From: Lithodes maja
Taxonomy: Eukaryota; Arthropoda; Malacostraca; Decapoda; Lithodidae
Reading direction: 5' to 3'
Length of the DNA: 64,000 nt
Assembly (NCBI GenBank): GCA_037953745.1
Contig: JBAKBP010000204.1
Location: forward strand, 186,001 to 250,000
Each line of letters begins with the position of its first letter. Position 1 is the first letter of the stretch. Under the pieces are notes generated by a model. That model worked only from the letters and a program-made list of their open reading frames with translations, searched no databases and was not told where the DNA came from. Below are positions 29,838-40,948 of the stretch, in pieces. Position numbers and translations under genes: made by a program.

Positions 29838-31854
29838 TTAACCCTCTCACGTTCTTGACGCAATTTTGAGCTTATTAGGGATACTTTAAAGCCTTTGTTA
29901 CCATCAGGGGTATTTATAAACCTTTAGTTTAGTTACTTCAACCTCTGCAGTTGTCTTTGAGGTAGCTGTGTTGAGCCTATTGGGGATACTTTAAAGCCTT
30001 TGTTACCATCAGGGGTATTTATAAACCTTTAGTTTAGTTACTTCAACCTCTGCAGTTGTCTTTGGGTTAGCTGCGTTGAGCCTATTGGGGATACTTTAAA
30101 GCCTTTGTTACCATCAGGGGTATTTAGAAACCTTTAGTTTAGTTACTTCAACCTCTGCAGTTGTCTTTGAGTTAGCTGTGTTGAGCCTATTGGGGATACT
30201 TTAAAGCCTTTGTTACCATCAGGGGTATTTATAAACCTTTAGTTTAGTTACTTCAACCTCTGCAGTTGTCTTTGAGTTAGCTGTGTTGAGCCTATTGGGG
30301 ATACTTTAAAGCCTTTGTTACCATCAGGGGTATTTATAAACCTTTAGTTTAGTTACTTCAACCTCTGCAGTTGTCTTTGAGTTAGCTGTGTTGAGCCTAT
30401 TAGGGATACTTTAAAGCCTTTGTTACCATCAGGGGTATTTAGAAACCTTTAGTTTAGTTACTTCAACCTCTGCAGTTGTCTTTGAGTTAGCTGTGTTGAG
30501 CCTATTGGGGATACTTTAAAGCCTTTGTTACCATCAGGGGTATTTATAAACCTTTGGTTTAGTTACTTCAACCTCTGCAGTTGTCTTTGAGTTAGTTGTG
30601 TTGAGCCTATTGGGGATACTTTAAAGCCTTTGTTACCATCAGGGGTATTTAGAAACCTTTAGTTTAGTTACTTCAACCTCTGCAATTATCTTTGAGTTAG
30701 CTGTGTTGAGCCTATTAGGGATACTTTAAAGCCTTTGTTACCATCAGGGGTATTTATAAACCTTTAGTTTAGTTACTTCAACCTCTGCAGTTGTCTTTGA
30801 GTTAGCTGTGTTGAGCCTATTGGGGGATACTTTAAAGCCTTTGTTACCATCAGGGGTATTTATAAACCTTTAGTTTAGTTACTTCAACCTCTGCAGTTGT
30901 CTTTGAGTTAGCTGAGTTGAGCCTATTGGGGATACTTTAAAGCCTTTGTTACCATCAGGGGTATTTAGAAACCTTTAGTTTAGTTACTTCAACCTCTGCA
31001 GTTGTCTTTGAGTTAGCTGTGTTGAGCCTATTAGGGATACTTTAAAGCCTTTGTTACCATCAGGGGTATTTAGAAACCTTTAGTTTAGTTACTTCAACCT
31101 CTGCAGTTGTCTTTGAGTTAGCTGTGTTGAGCCTATTGGGGATACTTTAAAGCCTTTGTTACCATCAGGGGTATTTATAAACCTTTAGTTTAGTTTCTTC
31201 AACCTCTGCAGTTGTCTTTGAGTTAGTTGTGTTGAGCCTATTGGGGATACTTTAAAGCCTTTGTTACCATCAGGGGTATTTAGAAACCTTTAGTTTAGTT
31301 ACTTCAACCTCTGCAGTTGTCTTGAGTTAGCTGTGTTGAGCCTATTAGGGATACTTTAAAGCCTTTGTTACCATCAGGGGTATTTATAAACCTTTAGTTT
31401 AGTTACTTCAACCTCTGCAGTTGTCTTTGAGTTAGGTGTGTTGAGCCTATTGGGGATACTTTAAAGCCTTTGTTACCATCAGGGGTATTAGAAACCTTTA
31501 GTTTAGTTACTTCAACCTCTGCAGTTGTCTTTGAGTTAGCTGTGTTGAGCCAATTGGGGATACTTTAAAGCCTTTGTTACCATCAAGGGTATTTATAAAC
31601 CTTTAGTTTAGTTACTTCAACCTCTGCAGTTGTCTTTGAGTTAGCTGTGTTGAGCCTATTGGGGATACTTTAAAGCCTTTGTTACCATCAGGGGTATTTA
31701 TAAACCTTTAGTTTAGTTACTTCAACCTCTGCAGTTGTCTTTGAGTTAGCTGTGGGCAGAAAACTAATTTTGGAGAGGTAATTATAAGAGTGAGAGAACT
31801 GTTTCTTATTGCTAATCTGGCAACCTCGGCGTCATATGAGTCTGAAGGGGTTAA
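29838..31854 (+). mobile_element. TTAA-flanked non-autonomous element carrying a 105-bp satellite (large copy)
   Basis: The left end is TTAACCCTCTCACG...GACGC; the right end, read on the minus strand, is TTAACCCCTTCAGACTCATATGACGC. TTAA is at 29838-29841 and 31851-31854. The subterminal sequence (CAACCT, TTGCTAATCTGGCAACC, AGAGTGAGAGAAC) is shared with the element at 34961-35825 in reverse. TTAA duplication with CCCTYTC ends is typical of piggyBac-type elements. No transposase is present; nearly all the interior is the satellite. Confidence 0.82.
29862..31755 (+). repeat. 105-bp satellite array, about 18 units
   Basis: ATACTTTAAAGCCTTTGTTA recurs at 29881, 29986, 30091 and onward at 105-bp steps with occasional 1-bp indels. 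Units differ at a few positions (TATTTATAAA/TATTTAGAAA, TTGGGG/TTAGGG), and the variants are interleaved rather than grouped. Confidence 0.95.
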
Positions 31855-33044
31855 CCTCTATAGTGCGCATGGGGGTAATTGGAAACGTCCCCCTGTGCTG
31901 ACGTATTTGAGGTGTTTCCGTCACTAAAATATTCATTGTGCCATTAATAGCATTAATACTTATCCATATGCGCCTATTATGGGTTGATTATAAAGGTATT
32001 AACCTGAAACAACAATAAAACGAGTGAAAACAGCGTTTGGATTGTCAAAATCGGAGATATAGCCCGCGAGTTGTATAATGTATGGGTGAGGCAAACTGCT
32101 TTCCCGCCAATTTCCCCCAAGGCCACTGAGACACAGTCGATCGATACTCTCTCTCTCTCTCTTGCACTCGCTTGCCATCAGTGATGACAACACCCTGCTT
32201 GCAACTCGCTAATGTTAGCACGAAAATATACCTCAGAATAAGGGAATAACAGGGAAAATAGGTGATAACTGAAGGAGAGGAGGAAAGTGGGGAAGGAGGG
32301 GAGGTAGAGGACTGAGATTTTGCATGGCCCAGGGGCCAAAAAAAAAAAAAAATTCCATGTCAAAAGTTGATTTTTTTTTTTTTCACTCACTCATAAGAGT
32401 CTCCCCGCAGTCCGCCGGGGGAACTCTTAAGAGTCTCCCCGCAGTTCCCGGGTTAATAGTCTCAATATGAACGAAGTTATCGTACAAATTAACATATTAG
32501 TTTCAAAATTGACCCAACTATTCTCAAAATGAACTAAGTTATCATACAATTTGACCCATTAGTTTCAAAATTGACCCAACTATCGTATAATCTGTCCCAT
32601 TACTAGTCTCAAAATGGACAACACTATCACACAATCTGACACTAATAGTCCCAAAAAGTAACAAACTATCCTACATTTGACCCATTACTAGTCTAAATAA
32701 TGACAAAAATATCACAAAATTTTACATCTCAAAATTTACTAAACTATAAAAATAAGTCTTGCATTAATCTATCGTACAATTTGACACTTATAATCTCAAT
32801 ATGGACAAAACTATCATACAATTCGTCCCTGTATTAATCCAACCACTAAGTTTGTTGTTGTTGTTCCCTAGGCTGCCAGGCCGAACAGCCCCGAGTCCCT
32901 AAGGAAGGCCATGGCCCGAGTTTCTGTGGGTACCGGTAGCATTCTCACCAGTGCGTACTAATTAGGCCAGCGAGTACAAATCAGCCGCCACCCCCCCCCC
33001 ATTCTACTGTAGGACGTACCAGGCTCCCGATGTCCGACGTGAAG
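31855..33044. other. No gene; dispersed repeat, degenerate tandem motifs
   Basis: 31990-32290 resembles 46485-46745 (shared AACAACAATAAAAC and GGAAAATAGGTGATA). 32394-32455 has a repeated AAGAGTCTCCCCGCAG and ends GGGTTAA. 32455-32840 holds degenerate units around TAGTCTCAAAATGGACAAA and CTATCATACAATTTGAC. 32850-32870 has a GTT microsatellite. No coding signal. Confidence 0.55.
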
Positions 33045-33470
33045 GGATGTGGAGCGCTGCGGAGGAGGTGGTGGATGTGGAGCGCTGCGGAGGAGGTGGT
33101 GGATGTGGAGCGCTGCGGAGGTGGTGATGGATGTGGAGCGCTGCGGAGGTGGTGATGGATGTGGAGCGCTGCGGAGGAGGTGGTGGATGTGGAGCGCTGT
33201 GGAGTAGGTGGTGGATGTGGAGCGCTGCAGAGGAGGTGGTGGATGTGGAGCGCTGCGGAGGAGGTGGTGGATGTGGAGCGCTGCGGAGGAGGTGGTGGAT
33301 GTGGAGCGCTGCGGAGGAGGTGGTGGATGTGGAGCGCTGCGGAGGAGGTGGTGGATGTGGAGCGCTGCGGAGGAGGTGGTGGATGTGGAGCGCTGCGGAG
33401 GAGGTGGTGGATGTGGAGCGCTGCGGAGGAGGTGGTGGATGTGGAGCGCTGCGGAGGAGGTGATGATGGC
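33045..33470. repeat. 28-bp minisatellite, about 15 units
   Basis: The unit GATGTGGAGCGCTGCGGAGG plus AGGTGGTG repeats from 33045. It is purine-rich and GC-rich and contains the palindrome AGCGCT. All six frames show repetitive ORFs; none is credible. Confidence 0.95.
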
Positions 33471-33690
33471 TGCGCAGCGTTGTGCAGGAACACGATGGCA
33501 TTAGGTTCACGTTAAAGTCTACGTTAAGTTATTATGATGCTTAGGTGGTTTAGTGCCGAAGCTTACATTTACAGTTATATTAAGTTATATTAAGTTATAT
33601 TTAAATAGTTACATTATACTAAGCTTACATTGAGATTTAGTTATATTTAAAGCTTTATATTTAAATTGTTACATTATAATAGACCTTACA
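33471..33690. other. AT-rich spacer with GTTATATTAA repeats
   Basis: Short TTATATTAAG and GTTACATTATA motifs recur; no gene. Confidence 0.5.
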
Positions 33691-34178
33691 TTAACCCTCC
33701 AGCCCCGGCTATGTATTATATATATATTCCTCGAAACCCGGGTGTTTTGGCCGAAAAACGTCTAGGCTAGGCTACCGTATATTCGTTAATCAGACTGCTT
33801 ACCGCATTCCCGCGCATCCCCAAGCGTAGCTGTGTTATTTACCTGTAAAATGGCATTAAGTAGAGCTCTCTAAGTCAACTGGGTGAGCTGTGATGATGAT
33901 TTCATTGGAGATAACTTTATGGCCAAACCAGCCACTTTACACCACTTTTCGATACTGAACAACAACATACAGGCACACAAGAACAAGCGACGCTCTCCTT
34001 CTTGTGGCCGGAGATGCGGAGCGTCGGTCCAGCCGGCTGTTGTTTACATGCGTCGGACCGACGCCTCGCACAGCAAGCTCACAGGCTGTGACGTCGTGGG
34101 TGCATAAGAGGCCTTCCGGGTACCTGTTACATGCTTTTTTATGGGCGTACATGAGGTCATCCGTGGTGAGAGGGTTAA
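33691..34178. mobile_element. Possible TTAA-flanked piggyBac-type MITE
   Basis: The left end is TTAACCCTCCAGCCCCGG (33691); the right end, read on the minus strand from 34178, is TTAACCCTCTCACCACGG. The matching terminus is short (TTAACCCTC). The interior (~490 bp) has no transposase; it includes GTGACGTCGTGGG and a palindromic GTCGGTCC/GGACCGAC pair. Confidence 0.55.
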
Positions 34179-34495
34179 AGAACACAGGCCATTTTTTTCA
34201 CATTTTCTTCGTCTATTTCAAGCCAAGCATATTCTTTTAGTTAATAGACAGTGGAAATTAATCTTTTACTCTTTCAAACCAATAATTGTCAAGTTTACAG
34301 ACAGTTGAAATGGATATATTTGACTTTTAAATAAATTAGTAATCTTAGTAACGGACCGATATAAGTCATTCTTTCCTATGATACGGGAGAACTTAATGTC
34401 TTCTATCCCAAAATACCAGACAAAAAACGGCCCATGAACTTCACCGGGTGGACACTTGACTTAAACTAGAGATTATCGCACTTTGGCTGGGGGCT

Positions 34496-34837
34496 TCAAG
34501 GGGAGATGGGCCCCTTTTTCCCTCATGCTTAGCCCCATTAGTTGTGACATTTTAAGACGTTTGCCCCATTAGTTTGTCGATTTTATTACCCATCGCCCCA
34601 CTTCTTTGTCAATATCATGACCTTTCGTGCTATTTAAGTAGATTTGTTTTTCCCTGGCGAACGATAGAAAGCTTGAAATTATGGAAGATCACAGGAAATT
34701 TGTCTACTGAAAAATGTACAAATTAATCTTAAAGGGGGATTTAATGGATGTTTATTTTAGTTGATAAGAGGTCTAGGGAAGAAATTAAAAAAATAATAAA
34801 TATATGATAAAACCAAAATATTAACCCTTCCCCTTAA
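34496..34837 (-). mobile_element. MITE copy 3 (same family as 11429-11753)
   Basis: The reverse complement aligns with copy 1 along its length: ATGTACA near the GTCTACTGAAAAATG block, CTGGCGAACGATAG, and terminal CCCCTTAA at 34830-34837. The left TTAA is mutated to TCAA (34496-34499). It is more diverged than copies 1, 2 and 5. Confidence 0.8.
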
Positions 34838-34960
34838 ATGTAACCTCTGTGTGATAATCTTTATATATAAATGGGATTAGCCGACTGCTACGATTTGTAC
34901 CCAGAAAATTACTTTGGATCAAATTAAGCTTAGATTTGTAAATTTAGAGATTAGTCAAAA

Positions 34961-35825
34961 TTAACCCTTTCACGCATTTATGACGCAGAGGTTGCCAGAT
35001 TAGCAATAAGAAATAGAGTTCTCTCACTCTTATAATTACCTCTCCACAATTAGTTTTCTGCCCACAGCTAACTCAAAGACAACTGCAGAGGTTGAAGTAA
35101 CTAAACTAAAGGTTTATAAATACCCCTGATGGTAACAAAGGCTTTAAAGTATCCCTAATAGGCTCAACACAGCTAACTCAAAGACAACTGCAGAGGTTGA
35201 AGTAACTAAACTAAAGGTTTATAAATACCCCTGATGGTAACAAAGGCTTTAAAGTATCCCTAATAGGCTCAACACAGCTAACTCAAAGACAACTGCAGAG
35301 GTTGAAGTAACTAAACTAAAGGTTTATAAATACCCCTGATGGTAACAAAGGCTTTAAAGTATCCCTAATAGGCTCAACACAGCTAACTCAAAGACAACTG
35401 CAGAGGTTGAAGTAACTAAACTAAAGGTTTATAAATACCCCTGATGGTAACAAAGGCTTTAAAGTATCCCTAATAGGCTCAACACAGCTAACTCAAAGAC
35501 AACTGCAGAGGTTGAAGTAACTAAACTAAAGGTTTATAAATACCCCTGATGGTAACAAAGGCTTTAAAGTATCCCTAATAGGCTCAACACAGCTAACTCA
35601 AAGACAACTGCAGAGGTTGAAGTAACTAAACTAAAGGTTTAAAAATACCCCTGATGGTAACAAAGGCTTTAAAGTATCCCCAATAGGCTCAACACAGCTA
35701 ACTCAAAGACAACTGCAGAGGTTGAAGTAACTAAACTGAAGGTTTATAAATGCCCCTGATGGTAACAAAGGCTTTAAAGTATCCCCAATAGGCTCAACAT
35801 CGCGTCATATGTCGGAGAGGGTTAA
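34961..35825 (-). mobile_element. TTAA-flanked element carrying the 105-bp satellite (small copy, inverted)
   Basis: The ends are TTAACCCTTTCACG (34961) and, on the minus strand, TTAACCCTCTCCGACATATGACGC (from 35825). The left subterminal block is the reverse complement of the right subterminal block of the element at 29838-31854. The interior from about 35060 to 35800 is the same satellite in reverse, about 7 units. Confidence 0.85.
35060..35800 (-). repeat. 105-bp satellite array, about 7 units, inverted
   Basis: Reverse complement of the units at 29862-31755 (CAGAGGTTGAAGTAACTAAA, GGTAACAAAGGCTTTAAAG). Most units here carry the CCCTAATAGG variant, so this array is more homogeneous than the large one. 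Confidence 0.95.
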
Positions 35826-35974
35826 TACAAATTTGTTAAGTATGACTGCTATAATTAAAGGAGTACAGTACTACGGTATATAATATATATCTCTTGGTAC
35901 AAACAGTTACAGTAAAATACAAAGCATGCACAAATAGATTTATAGACAAAGCATAGACATAGTCTGTACTGTCA

Positions 35975-36262
35975 AAACAATCTGCTGAACAGATTATGAA
36001 CATTTGTAATAGTTAAAACATAATCTGCTGAACAGATTATGAACATTTGTAATAGTTAAAACAATCTGCTGAACAGATTATGAACATTTGTAATAGTTAA
36101 AACATAATCTGCTGAACAGATTATGAACATTTGTAATAGTCATAACATAATCTGCTGAACAGATTATGAACATTTGTAATAGTTAAAACATAATCTGCTG
36201 AACAGATAATGAACATTTGTAATAGTCATAACATAATCTGCTGAACAGATTATGAACATTTT
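35975..36262. repeat. 41-43 bp tandem repeat with a short hairpin, 7 units
   Basis: AATCTGCTGAACAGATTATG starts at 35979, 36022, 36063, 36106, 36149, 36192 and 36235. Each unit holds AATCTG/CAGATT as a 6-7 bp stem around CTGAA. Confidence 0.95.
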
Positions 36263-36312
36263 GATTGCATTTGGATGTCTTAGTCTCGAGTCTTTTTAGA
36301 ACGCACGAATTG

Positions 36313-36347
<35 letters not shown>

Positions 36348-37024
36348 GAATCGACCCACACATCACTAAATTCAAGCGTTCTAAGACTCCCCAAGACTTC
36401 TATAGACTCGCATGAAGCTGGTTCCCTTCCAACGAACCCTAAACCAAATATTAACTCTTTCCGTCGGATACCATTTTATTTCTGCCCTAGCTACCCCCCC
36501 AGACGATTTTAATACTTGTGAATAATCTCTGGGGTTAAAAGGGTCAGTTGCGTACTTCGCCTTTTGATCCGTAGAGACCGGTCATAAGCATCGTAAAATC
36601 GCCCGACGGTAACCCGAACGAGAGACAAAAAGGCTTATCGGACAGAAGGGGTCAAACTCTAAGACGAACCCTACCTAATACCCTCTCTAAGACAACAGCT
36701 GATCCTGCCTCACCGCCCTCTATACCTATGCCTCGCTGGACGAAGGACAGAGCCTCGACGAATCCAGCGTTCAGATCCGTACAGGGACGCGACGGGAGCG
36801 CAACCTTAGGGAACCAATAGATTGACGTTAGAATTTAGATTTACAACTAAAGAATATAAGACGATTCTTTGAAGTTAACATTAAGGTTTAGAACTTAATA
36901 TACATACATTATCCATTATATTTTTTTACGATAGAATTAAAGTGCATATGTAAAAGATTATTCACATCCCACCCATCCGATTCTATGACGAACTCGCTCG
37001 ACGGAGGACATAGCCTTAACAAGC
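36263..37024. other. No gene recognised
   Basis: A (CA)n run at about 36327-36345, then unique-looking DNA up to the LTR. TTAACTCTTTCCGTCGG near 36452 looks like a lone piggyBac-type end. No ORF of note. Confidence 0.4.
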
Positions 37025-38860
37025 TGTTACGACCGGGCACTCGGGTACACTAGGGCTCTTACACAGGACTCGAGTATGGCTCGCTGCCACAACGGAAACA
37101 CACGATCCCAACCCCAGAGTACTGCCAGCCGAACAAAAAAACGCCACTACCCTCCAGAGTTCTATCTGCTATAACGGGGTATACAAGAACTCGGTACTAG
37201 CGTTTCACACAACAGACTAATAACAAGACGGGAGTTATCTAGTCTGGTCAACAATCAAACAAAGAAGAAAGTACTACAACACTAAAGAATAGTGTTGGCC
37301 GAAGCCGAAGTAATCCACCCTTGACTAAGAACTTAAAAAGTCCTCCACCCTCTACTTCGGATCGGCACTATTACGTTACGTTAAACAATAGTCCTCGAGC
37401 ATCAAGCAAGGAATCTTCTGATAAAGTTAGATGCTTCTCGAATACTCGTAAGAAGTAAGTATCGGATTTTGAACAGCAATTCAATAAGTAACACACTGGC
37501 AATTAACTAATATTAAAGGCTTTAAATTGACATAAGAAGAATTATAAGAATAGACAATAGTAAATGGCAAACATTAAGAAGAAGTACTCCGACAATGCAC
37601 TGACAATAGCCTACTAGGATTGTGCTCGTGGGCCACTAATCTCTAAAGTAGCTAAGCGTGCCACACATGAAATCAATAGTGCATAAACAATAACATACAT
37701 AAGGAGAAGCTTCAATACTATGCTGTATCTGCTGGTCGAGCAAAGTCTAGCTGGGATATCTAAGGTTAGGAAACAATGGCTGAGCAAGCGGCTCGTAGCC
37801 TAGCGAGGTCCTTAAGACTGTGCGGCCAAATTACGTTAATTGACGGGATGCTCTCTTGAGAGATCCAGATCACTAGTATCTGGTTCTCTCCTGGCGATCC
37901 TCTCAAAGTCAAGCAAACGAGATAGCACAGTGTTGGGTGGCAGAGGCAAAAGCCCTCACTCGCAACACAGTGCTAAACTCTCAAGGTACACAGTCAGAAA
38001 GACCACCTAGGCTTCCCACGTCTCCGTTGCAATTGTACCGGTTCAACCAAAACCTAGTACTCATAGGAAATCACAACTCCCGAAACCTTATCCCAGTCTA
38101 GCATTACCTAAACCAGCAGAAAACAGGAACATGGATAATCGTACACAGGGAAATGCATATACGAGTGCAACAAACATCAATCAATCCTATTCTAGTTATC
38201 CCTTCCAAAATAGGCTATCTAACAGGCATATATCTCGTGAGAACTCAAGCGATAATACTTTGGCTGACTAAATCTGCACCAAAGGGATCATGGGTTAAAA
38301 AGGGACGAGAAGAGAAGAAGATAGGCTGTTCAGAGAGTAGAGAAAGTTCACATCAGTCGGAAGAAGGGATATGAGAAGTCGCTCTGCCTGATGAGTTCTA
38401 AAGAATTGTGGCGAGGACCTCTCCTTTTTATACTCGGCCCTCTAGCGGCATATCGCAAACTACTAAGGACCGCCCACTGACAATCATTACGTCATATTCT
38501 CTCTCAATCTGGGATCGACAAAGGATTTCCCACGCGCTTGAGGAGGGAGGAGGGAGGAGGGAGGGAGGCCTACCTACCTCGTGGCGCGCTCACTGGCCGT
38601 CGTTACATAACTCTCTCTCTTCTCCTCATTATATATAAGTCCCACACACAATACTTATATCTAATGATATAAAATAGAACTCGTTGACTTAGAAGAAAAC
38701 AAAATACATAATTATAATACTTATAGTACAACGGCTCACATAAACTGAGTTAGGAAACTCTACACGGACTACAGCCAAAGTTCCTGCCCTGACGATCCTA
38801 GCGAGAGTGGGGTCTGACTGAGCGTTCTGTACAGCATGCTCATACTCGGCATGCGTCACA
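37025..38860 (-). repeat. 3' LTR of copy 1
   Basis: 1836 bp, bounded on the plus strand by TGTTACGACC (37025) and GCATGCGTCACA (38860). Almost the same sequence as 44630-46476. Confidence 0.93.
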
Positions 38861-38871
38861 CCTCCCCCAAG
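38861..38871 (-). promoter_or_regulatory. Polypurine tract of copy 1
   Basis: On the minus strand CTTGGGGGAGG directly precedes the TGTGACGC start of the 3' LTR. This is the expected plus-strand DNA primer site in reverse transcription. Confidence 0.8.
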
Positions 38872-39370
38872 ATTTTACTTGCTCAACCCTGAGCTAAAAT
38901 CTGACACGCAGAACCTCATCAAACCCCTCACACCCAGCGACCGCATGGCACTAAAACAACGCTGAGTTTATCACTAAAACACATCTTATAAAAAAAAATT
39001 CACATTTCATAACTCCTCCCAACAATAGCAAAAGACATAATATCATGCTCCCAGAGCGAGCTTACAGCAGCTCAGCCGTTTGATAGTTCATGGACTACTC
39101 AAACTCTATAGGCTATGACAAACTTATACAATTATCTATAATAAAAGAAAGAGTTTTTTTATGATTTTTATATTTTAATATGTTTTTTCCGGCTGCACTA
39201 TAAGGGCAGCCTATTTTTTCTTCTATACCAAACGCTCAACTCCTGCTTTACGACCCAATACGCTGGGCTACAACCGCGAGCCAACAAGCACCAAGCGCAA
39301 AATACTACTCAAACTAAAGCAGGAGGCTACCCGTGTGTCAATCTCTCCGGGATCATACACCTGTGATAGC

Positions 39371-40948
39371 CTACGACTGATCATCTACCCTCGATAAACA
39401 ATCCGCGATCACATTGTCACATCCCGCAATATGACGGATGTCCAGGTTATTCTCCTGCAACATCAAAGACCACCTGGTCAGTCTCATATTGCGATTGTGA
39501 AATTGATTTAGGAATCTCAAAGGGTGATGATCAGTGTAGATAACCACGACTGGGCCATAGGCTGGAACATACACCTCGAAGTGCCTGAGCGACAGCACAA
39601 TCGCCAGTAATTCCTTTTCTATTGTAGAATAGATCTTTTGTGCAGCATTGAACTTCTTAGAAAAGAAACTTACTGGGTGTTCCACACCTTCATTGTCTGT
39701 CTGTAGCAAGACGGCACCAGCCCCTACACCACTAGCATCTGTTGCCAGCTGAAAAGGCCTGTTAAAGTCTGGGGCCCTGAGTATCGGGTGAGTACACAGC
39801 AAATGCTTCACCAAATTAAAAGCCTTTTCACACTCAGGCGCCCACAAAAACTTTTTGTCTTTAGATAACAAATCTGTGAGAGGTGTCAACACCGTGGAGT
39901 AACCTTTTATAAAGCGTCTGTAGTAGCCTATCATACCCAAGAATCTCATAATCTGCTTCTTGGTGGTTGGGTGCGGAAATTTATTGATAGCCTGTACCTT
40001 GTTCTGAGGAGGGCACACCTGTCCCCTTCCCACTACAAACCCAAGGTACTGCACAGTGGCTTTTACGAAGTCACACTTTGCCAAATTTACTACCAGACCT
40101 GCTTCACTAAGTTTCCGGAACAAGGTCTCCAGGTGCTCACAATGGCTCTCAAAGTCGTCATCATAAATGATTACATCGTCCAAGTATACGGTGCAATTTG
40201 GAATGTCCTTGACAATTTCATTCATCAGGTTCTGAAACGTTGCTGGTGCATTCTTAAGTCCGTAGGGCATAACATTACACCGGTAAGTACTCCCGTCCAC
40301 CACAAAACCACATACCTCTTTAGCACGCTCGGACAAAGGTACTTGCCAGTAACCTTTTACTAAATCTACTTTAGACAAAAACCGAGCATTACCAATTTTA
40401 TCAACACTATCATCAACCCGAGGAAGAGGATATGGGTTAGTTGGAGTCAAACCGTTTAGCCTACGGAAATCAATACAGAAGCGTACCTTGCCATCTGGCT
40501 TAGGCTGCAGTGTTACGGGGGAAGTCCATTTAACGGTGCCTTTCTCTATCAACCCTCTACCGAGCATATACTCCAACTCATCCCTCAGAGCGGGTAGTTT
40601 TATGGGGGGCACACGGTACGGGATTGACTTAAAGGGTAGATGGTCCCCCACGTCAACATCATGCATAGCCTGAGTAGTGAGGCCTGGGTGTTCAGCAAAT
40701 ACAGTGGGGTATGAACCGAGCAACTGACGGATAGCTTCAAACTGCGGCTCAGGCAAATGAGCTATAGCCTCGTCAGCCCTTAGGCTCGAGTTCCCCGCCC
40801 ACTGATCCGCTGAAACATGGTGATCCCAGCTATCCTCCTCTGAAGCTTGACTGTCCCCCTCTCCTTCTCCACCACGGCCGCAACAAGCCAACACAGGGAC
40901 AGTGAGAGGCTCAGAGGGGCGCCTCACATACTCTTTTATCAGGTTCAC
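39371..40948 (-). CDS. Reverse transcriptase-RNase H segment of copy 1 pol
   Basis: This ~525-aa frame is the C-terminal part of the polyprotein that makes element cDNA. RT motifs include LPALRDELEYML, VRFCIDFRRLN, DLVKGYWQVPL, VMPYGLKNAPATFQ, YLDDVIIYDDD and VQYLGFVVG, all Ty3/gypsy-type. RNase H follows with LATDASGVGAGAVLLQ, YSTIEKELLAIV, IYTDHHPL and CDNVIADCLSRV. The frame has no good ATG at its start and overlaps the end of the upstream ORF by four bases. Comparison with copy 2, where integrase and RT are continuous, shows this is a broken polyprotein, not a separate gene. Confidence 0.92.
   Translation of the reverse strand: MNLIKEYVRRPSEPLTVPVLACCGRGGEGEGDSQASEEDSWDHHVSADQWAGNSSLRADEAIAHLPEPQFEAIRQLLGSYPTVFAEHPGLTTQAMHDVDVGDHLPFKSIPYRVPPIKLPALRDELEYMLGRGLIEKGTVKWTSPVTLQPKPDGKVRFCIDFRRLNGLTPTNPYPLPRVDDSVDKIGNARFLSKVDLVKGYWQVPLSERAKEVCGFVVDGSTYRCNVMPYGLKNAPATFQNLMNEIVKDIPNCTVYLDDVIIYDDDFESHCEHLETLFRKLSEAGLVVNLAKCDFVKATVQYLGFVVGRGQVCPPQNKVQAINKFPHPTTKKQIMRFLGMIGYYRRFIKGYSTVLTPLTDLLSKDKKFLWAPECEKAFNLVKHLLCTHPILRAPDFNRPFQLATDASGVGAGAVLLQTDNEGVEHPVSFFSKKFNAAQKIYSTIEKELLAIVLSLRHFEVYVPAYGPVVVIYTDHHPLRFLNQFHNRNMRLTRWSLMLQENNLDIRHIAGCDNVIADCLSRVDDQS

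Noticed and set aside
32981..33515. Histidine/serine- or tryptophan/valine-rich 100-170 aa ORFs
   Set aside because: Frames of the 28-bp minisatellite on both strands.
38872..39370. Search for an env gene downstream of RNase H (here and at 54369-54627)
   Set aside because: The intervals are about 500 and 260 bases and contain no ORF of suitable size or signal peptide; the elements look like non-enveloped retrotransposons.
40945..40948. Four-base stop/start overlap in copy 1 as a real translational coupling site
   Set aside because: The downstream frame has no ATG there, and copy 2 shows a continuous integrase-RT frame, so the overlap results from a deletion.
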